Below, piece by piece: positions 9,293 to 18,039 of a stretch of 64,000 bases of DNA (positions within the stretch are counted from its first letter, which is position 1; each line of letters begins with the position of its first letter). Under the pieces are notes generated by a model that was not told the DNA's origin, did no database searches, and saw only the letters and a list, made by a program, of their open reading frames with translations. Location: NCBI RefSeq assembly GCF_030034735.1, contig NZ_CP125370.1, forward strand, positions 1,984,001-2,048,000. The letters are read 5' to 3'. This DNA comes from Paenibacillus sp. RC334. GTDB taxonomy: Bacteria > Bacillota > Bacilli > Paenibacillales > Paenibacillaceae. Position numbers and translations under genes: made by a program.

Positions 9293-10132
9293 TTAGCTGC
9301 CTTCCATTAGCTTTTGGAGTTTGCTTTCTGTAGAGGTTTGTGCGTTCGGGGTGTAGATGCTGCAACGCAGATCGACGCTGCCCTGCACCTGAAGGGAGGT
9401 CAGGTCAAACAACATTTTGCCTGCCTTGGCATGACGAAATTCAATCAGCACCTCCGGCGCAGAGCTGACCTCACTCTGATTCCAAAGTTCATTAAACTCC
9501 GGATAAGCCCGGCTCATGTTCTGTATGAATTGTGCATACCAAGGGTCCGTCACATATTGTCCGTAATAAGCGCGGAAAATAGCAAGGAATCCTTTGACGA
9601 AATGCTCCCAGTTTACAGCGAGACTTTTAAACTCTTTTTTGGTAAACAGCAGTTCAATCATGTTGCGTTGTTCATGGGGCAGCTCGGCAAAATCCATAAA
9701 CACATGAGCCGCGGCTGCATTCCAGCCGACAATATGGCAGCGCCGATCTGAAATAATAGCAGGGCAATAGCGCAGCTCCTGTACTATTTTTTGCAGGGAT
9801 GGAGAAATAACCGTCTGCTCTGCAAGAGCAGGAGGTGTCTGAAATCCGGTTTCAAGCGCTAAATCATACAAATACTTTCGTTCATCCGTGTTTAGCTGCA
9901 AGGCGGCGGCAATGGCATCCAGTACAGAGGCGGACACCTTGATATCGCGTCCCTGCTCCAGCCAGGTGTACCATGTCGTGCTGACACCTGCTAATTGAGC
10001 TACTTCTTCTCTGCGCAAGCCGGGTGTTCTGCGGCGTGGTCCGTTCGGCAGACCGACCATATGCGGGTGTAAACGGGCTCTTTTGGTTTTGAGAAAAACA
10101 GATAGTGCTTCCAGACGTGCTTCCGGTTTCAT
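9293..10132 (-). CDS. XRE-type regulator with MmyB-like ligand-binding domain
   Basis: 279 residues from the ATG at 10132 (GGAGAG 8 bases upstream). The N-terminal helix-turn-helix (about 10-80) shows RTPGLRREEVAQLAGVSTTWYTWLEQGRD, the family hallmark. The C-terminal half (about 110-275) is an MmyB-like PAS fold (IVGWNAAAAHVF; FRHAKAGKM), which in one family structure binds a fatty acid. It is divergent from a ketoacyl-ACP synthase gene, which would suit control by lipid. That link is an inference from position. Confidence 0.88.
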   Translation of the reverse strand: MKPEARLEALSVFLKTKRARLHPHMVGLPNGPRRRTPGLRREEVAQLAGVSTTWYTWLEQGRDIKVSASVLDAIAAALQLNTDERKYLYDLALETGFQTPPALAEQTVISPSLQKIVQELRYCPAIISDRRCHIVGWNAAAAHVFMDFAELPHEQRNMIELLFTKKEFKSLAVNWEHFVKGFLAIFRAYYGQYVTDPWYAQFIQNMSRAYPEFNELWNQSEVSSAPEVLIEFRHAKAGKMLFDLTSLQVQGSVDLRCSIYTPNAQTSTESKLQKLMEGS

Positions 10133-10293
10133 AGCGAGTTCTCTCCATTCGATGGTGGATAAGTAATGAGCAGTTAAGGCTCTAACTATAGTAGTGTTCA
10201 TTATACCAGGATAAACAAACACTTGTAATAGGATAAGCTAAGGTTAAAATGAGATTTATAAGTAAGCAAACGAGCAGGAGGAATGAAGAGCGT

Positions 10294-11532
10294 ATGCAAA
10301 GAGTTGTAATTACAGGTATGGGTGTGGTTTCACCACTGGGCAATGACGTGGACACGCTGTGGAAGAATCTGCTGGAGGGTCGTTCAGGTATACGAAAAAT
10401 AGACACGTTCGATGTGTCTGATTTGAAAGCACAGATCGCCGGGCTGGTACAGGATTTTGATGCAGAAAAGCAATGGGGACGTAAAGACGCCAGACGAATG
10501 GATCGCTTCACGCAGTTTGCGTTGTTTGCGGCAGAGCAAGCGCTGAAGGATTCCGGTCTGGAGCTGGATAACACGAATCTGGAGCGAGTTGGTGTCTATG
10601 TAGGATCAGGAGTCGGCGGTCTGGATACGTTGGTGGACAATGTGAATGTATTGGAGAATCGTGGGCCGGGCAGAGTCAGTCCGACCCTGGTGCCTATGAT
10701 GATTTCAAATATGGCTGCAGCGCAAATCAGTATTGCGTTCGGAGCGATGGGTCCCACGCTTTCGCCGGTTACGGCCTGTTCCATTGGAAATACGGCGATT
10801 GGAGAAGCGTTTCGTACGATTCGCACAGGAGATGCGGATGTGATTTTTGCAGGTGGAGCGGAGGCAGCGGTGACCAGACTGGCGCTTGCGAGCTTCTCCA
10901 ATGCAACGGCCTTGTCGACTCGTAACAAGGAGCCTTCGATTGCGAGCCGACCGTTTGATAAGGACCGCGACGGCTTTGTTATGAGCGAAGGGGCGGGCAT
11001 TCTGGTACTGGAGTCGCTGGAGCATGCTGTTCAGCGTGGCGCAGAAATAGTTGGGGAGGTCATTGGCTATGGCGCAAGCTCGGATGCCTACCATATGGTT
11101 GCACCGCACCCGGAAGGGACCGGAGCTTATCTGGCGATGAAAGCAGCCCTTCAATCCGCCCATATCACGCCTGAAGAGGTGGATGTGATCAGTGCGCATG
11201 CAACGAGTACGCCCGTTGGCGATCTGGCCGAGACTCTCGCGATACACAAACTGTTCGGTGACCATGCCTACCAAATTCCGGTCACCGCGAATAAATCCAT
11301 GCTCGGTCATATGCTGGGAGCAGCAGGCGGTGTTGAAGCCATTGCACTTGTACGGAGTCTAAGGGAAGGCATCATTCCGCCGACGGTTCATCTGGACAAC
11401 CCGGACCCGGCTTGTGATCTGGACTATGTGCCTCACGAAGCACGCAAGGCCTCATTAAATATCGGGCTATCCAATTCCTTCGGCTTTGGCGGCCACAATG
11501 CGGTCATCGTTATTAAGCGTTATGAGCCATAA
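10294..11532 (+). CDS. 3-oxoacyl-ACP synthase II family protein (FabF-like)
   Basis: 412 residues, the normal FabF length. The Cys-His-His triad is present: Cys in VTACSIGNTAIG, His in AHATSTPVGD, His in NKSMLGHMLGAAG. It condenses malonyl-ACP with acyl-ACP in the cytosol. The nucleophile region reads CSIGNT where FabF usually has CATGTN or CATGTH, so chain-length or primer preference may differ from the housekeeping enzyme. No fabH, acpP or fabD is adjacent, so it may be an accessory synthase. The GGAGG site is 12 bases from the ATG. A strong terminator follows. Confidence 0.88.
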   Translation: MQRVVITGMGVVSPLGNDVDTLWKNLLEGRSGIRKIDTFDVSDLKAQIAGLVQDFDAEKQWGRKDARRMDRFTQFALFAAEQALKDSGLELDNTNLERVGVYVGSGVGGLDTLVDNVNVLENRGPGRVSPTLVPMMISNMAAAQISIAFGAMGPTLSPVTACSIGNTAIGEAFRTIRTGDADVIFAGGAEAAVTRLALASFSNATALSTRNKEPSIASRPFDKDRDGFVMSEGAGILVLESLEHAVQRGAEIVGEVIGYGASSDAYHMVAPHPEGTGAYLAMKAALQSAHITPEEVDVISAHATSTPVGDLAETLAIHKLFGDHAYQIPVTANKSMLGHMLGAAGGVEAIALVRSLREGIIPPTVHLDNPDPACDLDYVPHEARKASLNIGLSNSFGFGGHNAVIVIKRYEP

Positions 11533-11548
11533 GTGAAATAAATGATTT

Positions 11549-11596
11549 AACCTCAGGAGTTCTATCCAACGGGATGGAATGCCTGAGGTTTTTTAT
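11549..11596 (+). terminator. Rho-independent terminator after the ketosynthase gene
   Basis: Stem AACCTCAGG (11549-11557) pairs with CCTGAGGTT (11582-11590), followed by six T. The loop holds a second small hairpin. Confidence 0.88.
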
Positions 11597-11654
11597 TCTA
11601 GAAATAACAGATTCATTTTAGATAAGAGTTAGAGTAAGATGGAGATTATAATTA

Positions 11655-11885
11655 CTTAATCAATTCGCAATAGAGAAATTCACCGAAGTTTTAGACATAA
11701 TAAAAGATTGTAAAGAACAATATTTAAAGGATCAAGGAATTTCATTAGGCGTAGATTTAGATTCGAAAAGAAGATCGAAAATATTTGAGCAGAAAAGTAG
11801 CGAAGAGAGCGGAGTCGTTTTGGAGAAGTGTAAGCGTTCAAGAATAATCCGGTCACGTAGCGGACATAGATGCAGTTGCTTACTC
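11655..11885 (+). other. Open frame without a start; possible gene remnant
   Basis: The 397 bases between the ketosynthase stop and the WYL regulator hold, besides the terminator, an uninterrupted frame of about 75 codons (reading LNQFAIEKFTEVLDIIKD then KEQYLKDQGISLGVDLD) with no start codon or ribosome site. The sequence is A/T-rich and helical in composition, unlike its neighbours. Its 3' part (about 11800-11860) resembles a stretch at 35290-35350, so it may be a decayed gene end joined to a repeat. No family was recognised. Confidence 0.3.
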
Positions 11886-11929
11886 AGAGCACAAAAAGCG
11901 TGATCTATTTAATGAAAGGTTTTGGAGAA

Positions 11930-12904
11930 ATGAAAATTGATCGGTTGCTTTCTATCGTCATTTTGTTGTTGAAAAAAAATAGAATTCAGGCGAAGGAACT
12001 GGCAGATTTATATGAAGTTTCGATACGGACGATCTACAGAGATATCGAAGCGATTAGCCTGGCTGGTATTCCGGTGGTAACCTATCAGGGGGCAAATGGG
12101 GGAATCGGCCTGATGGATGGCTACCGCCTGGATCGCAGTGTGCTGACGGATGGCGATGTGAAGGACATTGTGATGGGCTTGCAGAGCTTGTCCTCGTCGT
12201 TAGGTGGACCGAATGTAACCCGGCTGCTCGATAAATTTGAAAGCATTATACCGGATTCGGGAAAAGCGAAATTCAGTGTCAATACTACACAGTTTATCGT
12301 CGATCATTCGGGTTGGGGAAATCAGTCTGCGCAGGAGGCTAAGCTGGTAAAGGTGAAGGAGGCGCTGAGTCAAACGCGTACGATTGCTTTTACTTATCGG
12401 AATGCGCAGGGAGCCGTGACTGCACGGAATGTCGAGCCGCATACGCTCGTTCTGAAAGGACAGCAATGGTTTGTATACGCATACTGTCTCGACAGGGAGC
12501 AATTTCGTTTGTTCAAACTATCCCGCATGAGTGATCCTGTCGTGACGGAGACGGCTTTCACTCGCCGGGACCTTTCCTATGAAGTGCTGCCATGGAATGA
12601 GGAACGGCTGGCGGCGGTCAGGGCGGTACAGCCTTTTACGCTGCAATTTAACCACAAATCCCGGCATCTGGCGGAAGACTGGTTTGGCGTGGAAGCATTG
12701 ACTGAGCAGGAAGAAGGGATGTATACAGTTTCGGTTCCTTTTCCCGAGGATGCGTGGATGTACGGATTTATTTTAAGTCTGGGGCCGGATGTGATCGTCA
12801 AGGAACCCGCCCATTTACGGGAGAAGATTCGGGATATGGCGTTACGTATTGCATCCAATTATGGAGAGCCTCCTATAGAGAATCTCGAAAAACATAGCAT
12901 ATAA
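11930..12904 (+). CDS. WYL-domain transcriptional regulator (YafY type)
   Basis: 324 residues. An N-terminal HTH_11 (about 1-60; ELADLYEVSIRTIYRDIEAI) is followed by a YGANGG-like wing (YQGANGGIGLMDGYRLD) and a WYL domain (about 140-320; RNVEPHTLVLKGQQWFVYAYC). WYL domains sense nucleic acids or small ligands; the effector here is unknown. The ATG is preceded by AAAGG and GGAG. The gene is followed by a strong terminator and then a zinc-ribbon/GyrI protein. Regulators of this kind often control such small GyrI-like neighbours, but this is only inferred. Confidence 0.87.
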   Translation: MKIDRLLSIVILLLKKNRIQAKELADLYEVSIRTIYRDIEAISLAGIPVVTYQGANGGIGLMDGYRLDRSVLTDGDVKDIVMGLQSLSSSLGGPNVTRLLDKFESIIPDSGKAKFSVNTTQFIVDHSGWGNQSAQEAKLVKVKEALSQTRTIAFTYRNAQGAVTARNVEPHTLVLKGQQWFVYAYCLDREQFRLFKLSRMSDPVVTETAFTRRDLSYEVLPWNEERLAAVRAVQPFTLQFNHKSRHLAEDWFGVEALTEQEEGMYTVSVPFPEDAWMYGFILSLGPDVIVKEPAHLREKIRDMALRIASNYGEPPIENLEKHSI

Positions 12905-12906
12905 AA

Positions 12907-12948
12907 GAAACAAACCTGACGGATAGTTGTCAGGTTTGTTTCGTTATA
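12907..12948 (+). terminator. Terminator after the WYL regulator
   Basis: A perfect 14-base stem (12907-12920 with 12929-12942) with an 8-base loop. A-rich 5' side and T-rich 3' side allow function in both directions. Confidence 0.85.
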
Positions 12949-12984
12949 CTGATGTCATATCAATCACGAAAGGGGATTTACAAA

Positions 12985-13728
12985 ATGGATAAAGCTTGTC
13001 AAAGTTGCGGGATGCCGCTGGAGCATGAGGAACAATACGGAACGGACGCACAACAGGCCAAAACTGATGAATATTGTAAGTATTGTTATAAGGAAGGTGC
13101 GTTTGTGCAGCCTGGGCTGACGATGGAGGAGATGATTCAGCAGTGCGCGCCTATTCTCGCAGAGCAAGGGATGCAGAAGGAAGAGGCTGTCGCGATGATG
13201 CGTAGTTATCTGCCGAATTTAAAACGCTGGCGTTCACAGGAGAGTACGGAACGTGAAGAAGATTTTAAACCGATCCGGGAGGAAAGTCGGGGGGAGATTC
13301 GCCTGATCGGACTGGCAGCACGTACAAGCAACCGGAATGAGCAAACATCCCAGGCAATCATTCCAGGCATGTGGGAACGCTTCTGGAGTGAAGATGTGCC
13401 TGGACGAATAAGCGGGCATGAAGAACACCGTTCTGTCTATGGTTGCTATACCAATTATGAAAATGGGGTTTTTGGCGACTATACCTTTTTTATCGGAAAA
13501 GAAGCGGCTGCGGATGGTGAAGCTCCTGACGGTCTTGAACAACTCGTTATTCCTGCTGCGCGTTACGCTGTCTTTCAAGCTACACCCGAACCTTCCTCGG
13601 TCTTCCGGGTATGGCAAGCGATTTGGAGCTGGGCCGCCTCGGGACAAGCAGAGCGGTCGTACACAGGTGATTTTGAAGTGTATGGCAATCCTGATGAGCC
13701 TGTACTAATTTACATTGCAATCAAGTGA
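12985..13728 (+). CDS. Zinc-ribbon protein fused to a GyrI-like effector-binding domain
   Basis: 248 residues from the ATG at 12985 (AAAGGGG 9 bases upstream). Residues 1-80 form a putative zinc-ribbon domain with CQSCGMPL and CKYCYKEG supplying four Cys ligands. Residues about 95-248 are a GyrI/AraC effector-binding domain (IRLIGLAARTSN; VYGCYTNYENG; FEVYGNPDEPVLIYIAI). There is no DNA-binding domain, so it may act as a ligand trap or protein-interaction module rather than a repressor. The two halves are each found alone in other proteins. Confidence 0.82.
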   Translation: MDKACQSCGMPLEHEEQYGTDAQQAKTDEYCKYCYKEGAFVQPGLTMEEMIQQCAPILAEQGMQKEEAVAMMRSYLPNLKRWRSQESTEREEDFKPIREESRGEIRLIGLAARTSNRNEQTSQAIIPGMWERFWSEDVPGRISGHEEHRSVYGCYTNYENGVFGDYTFFIGKEAAADGEAPDGLEQLVIPAARYAVFQATPEPSSVFRVWQAIWSWAASGQAERSYTGDFEVYGNPDEPVLIYIAIK

Positions 13729-13755
13729 TGATCTGCTTTCATACGAGAAAAGAAG

Positions 13756-13793
13756 AAACCTCTGTGTGCTGTTCGGCATATAGAGGTTTTTTG
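13756..13793 (+). terminator. Terminator after the zinc-ribbon/GyrI gene
   Basis: Stem AAACCTCT with its complement AGAGGTTT, extended by GTGC/GCAT pairing, then six T. Confidence 0.85.
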
Positions 13794-13862
13794 GTACTCC
13801 ATCTTGATATTTCTGTTTTATAGTATAAAATGTCACAATTCAAAATAAGTAGGTGAATAGTT

Positions 13863-14795
13863 ATGAAAGCGTTGTATGACCAAACGGATCAGTTTATGGT
13901 TCGTTTACCGTTACAAAATAATAGTTTGGCCTTTTTGAATAACGAAGATCAAGACAGGCTTTTGAAACAGCTGTGTGAAGATCCTGCTTTTAGAGAACAA
14001 GTATTAGTGTCCAGCAAAACATTGTATGGAACAATGAAACATTTCTTAAATAAACCAGAGAAACTGACAGGTAAGAAGAAGAGAAACTTTGTTGAATCCA
14101 TGATTAAATATGCGATACGAAAGGCAACAAGAACGACACTTTTTGGACTTTTTACATCTGTCGGAGCAGGTCAGTTTGCATCAGGAGATCAGTTTGAATT
14201 TGATCAGCATCAATTTTACAAAAAAGCCAGAGTGGATCTGGAATGGCTCTTTAACATGATTAAAAAGCTGGAAAAAAGAATCTGCGGATCGGCTTGAATT
14301 CAGGATGAATGATGCATGTTACGTCAAGGGAGATCGTGCTTTTTTATTATACAGCACAGATGGAAAAGCAGATGAAATCAGTATTCGGGCTACCCCTGTA
14401 TTTAAGATTGTATATGAGAGTTGCGGAGAATTTGTATCCTTTCAGGATATCACACGAAGGCTAAGTCAGAAGTATCCTCATACGGAAGGAGGAAGAATCA
14501 AGGATTATGTCATGGAATTAATAGATAAGGAGTTTCTTCTATCCCATCTAAGGCCGCCCCTTACGGTGTTGGATCAGTATCAATACTTTATTGAACAGGC
14601 GGGGAGGGCATGCGTTGCTGAAGATAGATTGGCAGACCTCCAGGCGATTGCAGTACAAATGGAGCATTACAGTCAATTGCCTTTGGGACAAGGGGAACAC
14701 GAATACATAGCTTTGTTCGAAAAGATGAATCAATTGGAAAAATCATCATCACCGTTACAGCTTGATTCAGGCTTACGATTGCCTATTGCGGAGAA
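13863..14795 (+). pseudogene. Lantibiotic dehydratase (LanB), N-terminal remnant
   Basis: The first frame (13863-14297) has the LanB N-terminal pattern: AFREQVLVSSKTLYGTM, KKKRNFVESMIKYAIRKATR, TTLFGLFTSVGAGQF. It breaks at a run of six A (14272-14277). With five, the frame joins the second segment (EKESADRLEFRMNDACYVKG onward), which continues to a region like LQLDSGL of LanB. Only about 310 of the usual ~1000 residues remain before sequence changes to a histidine kinase. LanB proteins glutamylate and dehydrate Ser/Thr in lanthipeptide precursors; this remnant cannot do so. AGGTGA lies 6-7 bases before the ATG. Confidence 0.82.
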
Positions 14796-15209
14796 AAAAC
14801 TGTTCAGTTCATGCTGAAGGATAATAAGCTGCTGGACATCAAGGTATATATGTATCAGGATTTATTACAACGAGCATTAATGAATGTACTTTGCAACGCT
14901 GTGGATCATACACCTGCCGGGGGAACTGTAGTATGGGAGGTAAGTTATTTAGGAAACTCAATTGAGTTTTCAATTAGAGATAGCGGCGAGGGATTCTCTC
15001 CAGAAGGCTTGAAGAGAGCTACACAGCTTTTTTACATGGCAGATAAAAGCAGAAGTTCGCAAGGGCATTATGGAATAGGGCTAACGTTTGCAGCTAAAGT
15101 GATCAACCACCATCAGGGTACAATGATGTTAGAAAATCACAACGAGGCAGCTCCTTATGGTGGTGGGGTAGTACGCATCGTAATACCCGTAAAAATGAAC
15201 GTAGCTTGA
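14796..15209 (+). pseudogene. Histidine kinase C-terminal fragment (ATPase domain)
   Basis: About 135 residues of a HATPase_c domain: N box ALMNVLCNAVDHTP, G1 box DSGEGFSPEG, then F/G2 region LFYMADKSRSSQGHYGIGL. The sensor and phospho-accepting His are missing. Sequence resembles NisK/SpaK-type kinases that control lanthipeptide clusters. It follows the LanB remnant directly in another frame, as if a deletion had removed everything between lanB and the 3' end of lanK. The ATG at 14811 has no ribosome site. A small hairpin (GTCCGCT/AGCGGAC, 15223-15240) follows the stop. Confidence 0.82.
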
Positions 15210-15249
15210 AAAATGGATATGTAGTCCGCTATAAAGCGGACATTGTTTA

Positions 15250-16497
15250 TCATGGAGCTGTTTTAGTTCTAGTGTGTGACAACTGATCTATAGATGTGTT
15301 ACGGGTTACGGCCCAAAAAATAAGTGCCAAAGTGCTGACGCCAGCACCCAATAGACATACCCCATTCCAGCCGGCATATGTGTACATATGAGTCGAGGCG
15401 ATGGCTCCAGTGGCGCTGCCGATGGAATAAAATATCATATAGCCTGCGGTAAGTCGGCTACGCGCTTCAGGACGCACAGTGAAAATCATGCTCTGATTCG
15501 TCACATGCACAGCCTGTACCGCCAGATCCAGAAGGATAACGCCAAGGACCAAAGCGAACAGCGAGTGCTCGGCATAGCCGATAGGCAACCAGGATAGCAG
15601 CAGCAGAGCCAGCGCAATACCCGTCGTTCGCTGTCCTGAGCCTTGATCGGCAAGACGTCCTGCCCGCGCAGCCGCTAATGCTCCCGCGACTCCGGCCAGA
15701 CCAAAGGCCCCGATGGCAGTATGTGAAAGAGATAGCGGCGGGGCACTGAGAGGCAATACTAGCGAAGTCCACAATATACTGAACGCAGTAAAAATGAGCA
15801 AAGCCAGAACGGCTCGGACACGCAGAATCCGTTCTTGCACGAACAGGGTGAGAACCGAGCGAAGTAGCTGCGGATAGGATAGCGTTGCTCCTTTGGGTTC
15901 ATTCTGTGGCAGCACCCGAAACAGCGCTACAGCCATGAATAGCGTCAATGCGGCAGAAACAAGGTACACCGAACGCCAACCCGCGAGATCGGTCAATACA
16001 CCAGCCACGGTTCGTGCCAGCAGAATACCGATAACGACACCGCTGGTCACCAGACCTACGATGCGTCCGCGTTCAGCCGGGGCGGCCAAGGTCGAGGCGA
16101 ACGCAACAAGTGTCTGTGTGACGACAGCCAGCAGCCCAACTGCTGCCATGCCCATGAGCAGGATTGTACGCGTGGGAGCCAGGCTAACTGCGACTAACGC
16201 CAGCACAGATAGGAGCATTTGTCCGGTAATCAGCCGCCGCCGATTCAAAAGATCGCCAAGCGGGACGAGCAGAAACAGTCCCAATGCATAACAAATCTGC
16301 GTGACTGTAATGACGATGCCAACCGATGAATGTGTGATGCCAAACTCGTGTGCCAGCGCGTCCAGTAATGGTTGCGCGTAATAAATGTTGGCGACAGCCA
16401 GCCCACAGGCGATGGCAAATAAGAGCGCTACAGATCGGGACATGGAACGAACGGGGGCTTTTTCTTCTGACATCTTCATTTTCACATACCACATCAC
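15250..16497 (-). CDS. MFS transporter, 12-helix drug or sugar efflux type
   Basis: 415 residues with alternating hydrophobic helices and the loop motif GDLLNRRR after helix 2, as in DHA1/AraJ-YnfM-like exporters (IACGLAVANIYYAQPLLDAL is a typical first helix). It likely exports a small toxic molecule using the proton gradient. Several Met codons occur at the start (16497, 16479, 16473) and no ribosome site decides among them. It is divergent from a TetR regulator whose intergenic region carries two similar operator-like sequences. Confidence 0.85.
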   Translation of the reverse strand: MMWYVKMKMSEEKAPVRSMSRSVALLFAIACGLAVANIYYAQPLLDALAHEFGITHSSVGIVITVTQICYALGLFLLVPLGDLLNRRRLITGQMLLSVLALVAVSLAPTRTILLMGMAAVGLLAVVTQTLVAFASTLAAPAERGRIVGLVTSGVVIGILLARTVAGVLTDLAGWRSVYLVSAALTLFMAVALFRVLPQNEPKGATLSYPQLLRSVLTLFVQERILRVRAVLALLIFTAFSILWTSLVLPLSAPPLSLSHTAIGAFGLAGVAGALAAARAGRLADQGSGQRTTGIALALLLLSWLPIGYAEHSLFALVLGVILLDLAVQAVHVTNQSMIFTVRPEARSRLTAGYMIFYSIGSATGAIASTHMYTYAGWNGVCLLGAGVSTLALIFWAVTRNTSIDQLSHTRTKTAP

Positions 16498-16528
16498 TTT
16501 CTGCGAGTTACATACCGATAAGTATAAT

Positions 16529-16543
16529 ATACCGATTGGTACG
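16529..16543. promoter_or_regulatory. TetR-type operator candidate 1
   Basis: ATACCGATTGGTACG contains the near-palindrome TACCGATTGGTA and lies just upstream of the MFS gene. A related half (ATACCGATA) precedes it at 16512-16520. It matches candidate 2 (16643-16657) at most positions. Confidence 0.55.
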
Positions 16544-16642
16544 TAATAATTTTAGGTTAATATAACTTGCGTCCATAAGAGATGTCAAGAGTTTATCATG
16601 TACATATTTGACAGTCGCTTCTGATGATCATACAATCTTAAT

Positions 16643-16657
16643 ATACTGAACGATACG
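16643..16657. promoter_or_regulatory. TetR-type operator candidate 2
   Basis: ATACTGAACGATACG, related to candidate 1 with shared ends ATAC and TACG, lies just before the ribosome site of the TetR gene. Two sites in one divergent region suggest that the repressor controls both the exporter and itself. Confidence 0.5.
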
Positions 16658-16674
16658 AAAAGAAGGGGTTATTT

Positions 16675-17256
16675 ATGGTTCGACCACGGGAATTTGATGA
16701 GGAAAAGGCATTGGATGCAGCGATGCAACTTTTTTGGGAAAAAGGGTTCGAGGCTACGTCTTTAAGCGATTTAACCTCCAAAATGGGAATTCAGCGCCCC
16801 AGTATTTATGCTGCCTTTGGGGATAAAAAGCAATTATTCGAAGCCGCGCTGCGCAAATACACACAATCCCACGCTGCTAATGTACGGTCCAGACTGCTAA
16901 GTAGTGCTTCTGTCAAAGAAGCAATTTGCAATTTTTTTGAAGGGGTAGTGGCAGAAGAATATGATGAAGGCCCTAACCTGGGGTGCTTTTGCATCAATAC
17001 AATGGTAGAATTGGCCCCACATGATGAGAAGTTTGAAATTTTGACGAGGGAACATCAGATGTATCTTTCTACTGTATTTCAAGAAACCATCGAGCGTGGT
17101 ATACGGTCAGGGGAGCTTGAGGCTACTACGGACGCGCGAGCTTTGGCTCATACGATGATCTCGTTGTTAATCGGGATTACCGTAATGATGAAGTCACGTC
17201 CGGAGCGTTCTTTTGTGGATCATGCGGTTGCGACTACACTTATGTTATTGAAGTGA
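16675..17256 (+). CDS. TetR/AcrR-family repressor
   Basis: 193 residues. The N-terminal HTH (about 8-55) reads FDEEKALDAAMQLFWEKGFE, then SLSDLTSKMGIQRPSIYAAFGDK, a classic TetR fold. The helical C-terminal domain (GCFCINTMVELA) would bind an inducer, probably the substrate of the divergent MFS pump. AGAAGGGG precedes the ATG. The dehydrogenase gene downstream starts 51 bases after the stop and may be co-transcribed. Confidence 0.9.
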   Translation: MVRPREFDEEKALDAAMQLFWEKGFEATSLSDLTSKMGIQRPSIYAAFGDKKQLFEAALRKYTQSHAANVRSRLLSSASVKEAICNFFEGVVAEEYDEGPNLGCFCINTMVELAPHDEKFEILTREHQMYLSTVFQETIERGIRSGELEATTDARALAHTMISLLIGITVMMKSRPERSFVDHAVATTLMLLK

Positions 17257-17307
17257 CTATTTCATTTTGAATAAAACTATATTACCGAACGAGAGAGGGG
17301 TTCTTCA

Positions 17308-18039
17308 TTGCTTAATACAATGAAAGTTATAATAACAGGCGCTGCTTCCGGCATTGGAAAGGAAATTACTCAGCAATGTTTAAGGGAAGGTGCAAGTGTT
17401 ATTGCGTGTGATATGAATAAACATTCTTTAAATGAACTTGAGGCTGAACTGAAATCACCAAGTTTGTACACCTATCTGATAGATATAAGTAACTATACGG
17501 AAGTAACTCATTTCTTTACATACATTAAGGAAGAACATACGGACATAACAGCTTTAGTCAATAATGCAGGTGTTTATAGAGGAAAGAGTATACTCGACTA
17601 TCGTATGGAAGAAATAGAGCAGGTGCTGGACATAAATATTAAGGGATGTGTGTATTTCTCGCAATTTTTTGGAAAGTTCATGGTTGAGAAGAAGCATCAG
17701 GGGATTATCGTAAATATGTCTTCTGTTTCTGGAATGGAAGGAAGCTCGGATGCGATCTATGGATTATCAAAAGCTGCAATATTGGGCTTTACTAAAAGCT
17801 GTGCCATGAATTTTTCACCTTATGTAAGAGTTAATGCTGTGGCACCAACGATGGTAAGTACTCCAATGATGGATCATATTCCTGAATGGAGAAAGGAGGA
17901 ATATACAAATCATCAGCTAATTCCAGAGCCTTTAAATGCAGAAGATGTTGCTTATACTGTCCTGTTTCTGCTATCGGAAAGATCCAGACATTATACGGGA
18001 GCGACCTTTGATATTAATAATGGGTGTTATCTAAGATGA
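17308..18039 (+). CDS. Short-chain dehydrogenase/reductase
   Basis: 243 residues, TTG start chosen because AGAGGGG sits 7 bases upstream; the ATG at 17320 is too far from it. Cofactor motif TGAASGIGK, then NNAGVYRG, active-site Ser in VNMSSVSGM and the YxxxK in YGLSKAAILG make it a classical SDR. Acidic residue after beta2 (CDMNKHS) suggests NAD preference. Substrate unknown. A 45-codon frame begins within its stop codon (ATGA overlap). Confidence 0.88.
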   Translation: MLNTMKVIITGAASGIGKEITQQCLREGASVIACDMNKHSLNELEAELKSPSLYTYLIDISNYTEVTHFFTYIKEEHTDITALVNNAGVYRGKSILDYRMEEIEQVLDINIKGCVYFSQFFGKFMVEKKHQGIIVNMSSVSGMEGSSDAIYGLSKAAILGFTKSCAMNFSPYVRVNAVAPTMVSTPMMDHIPEWRKEEYTNHQLIPEPLNAEDVAYTVLFLLSERSRHYTGATFDINNGCYLR

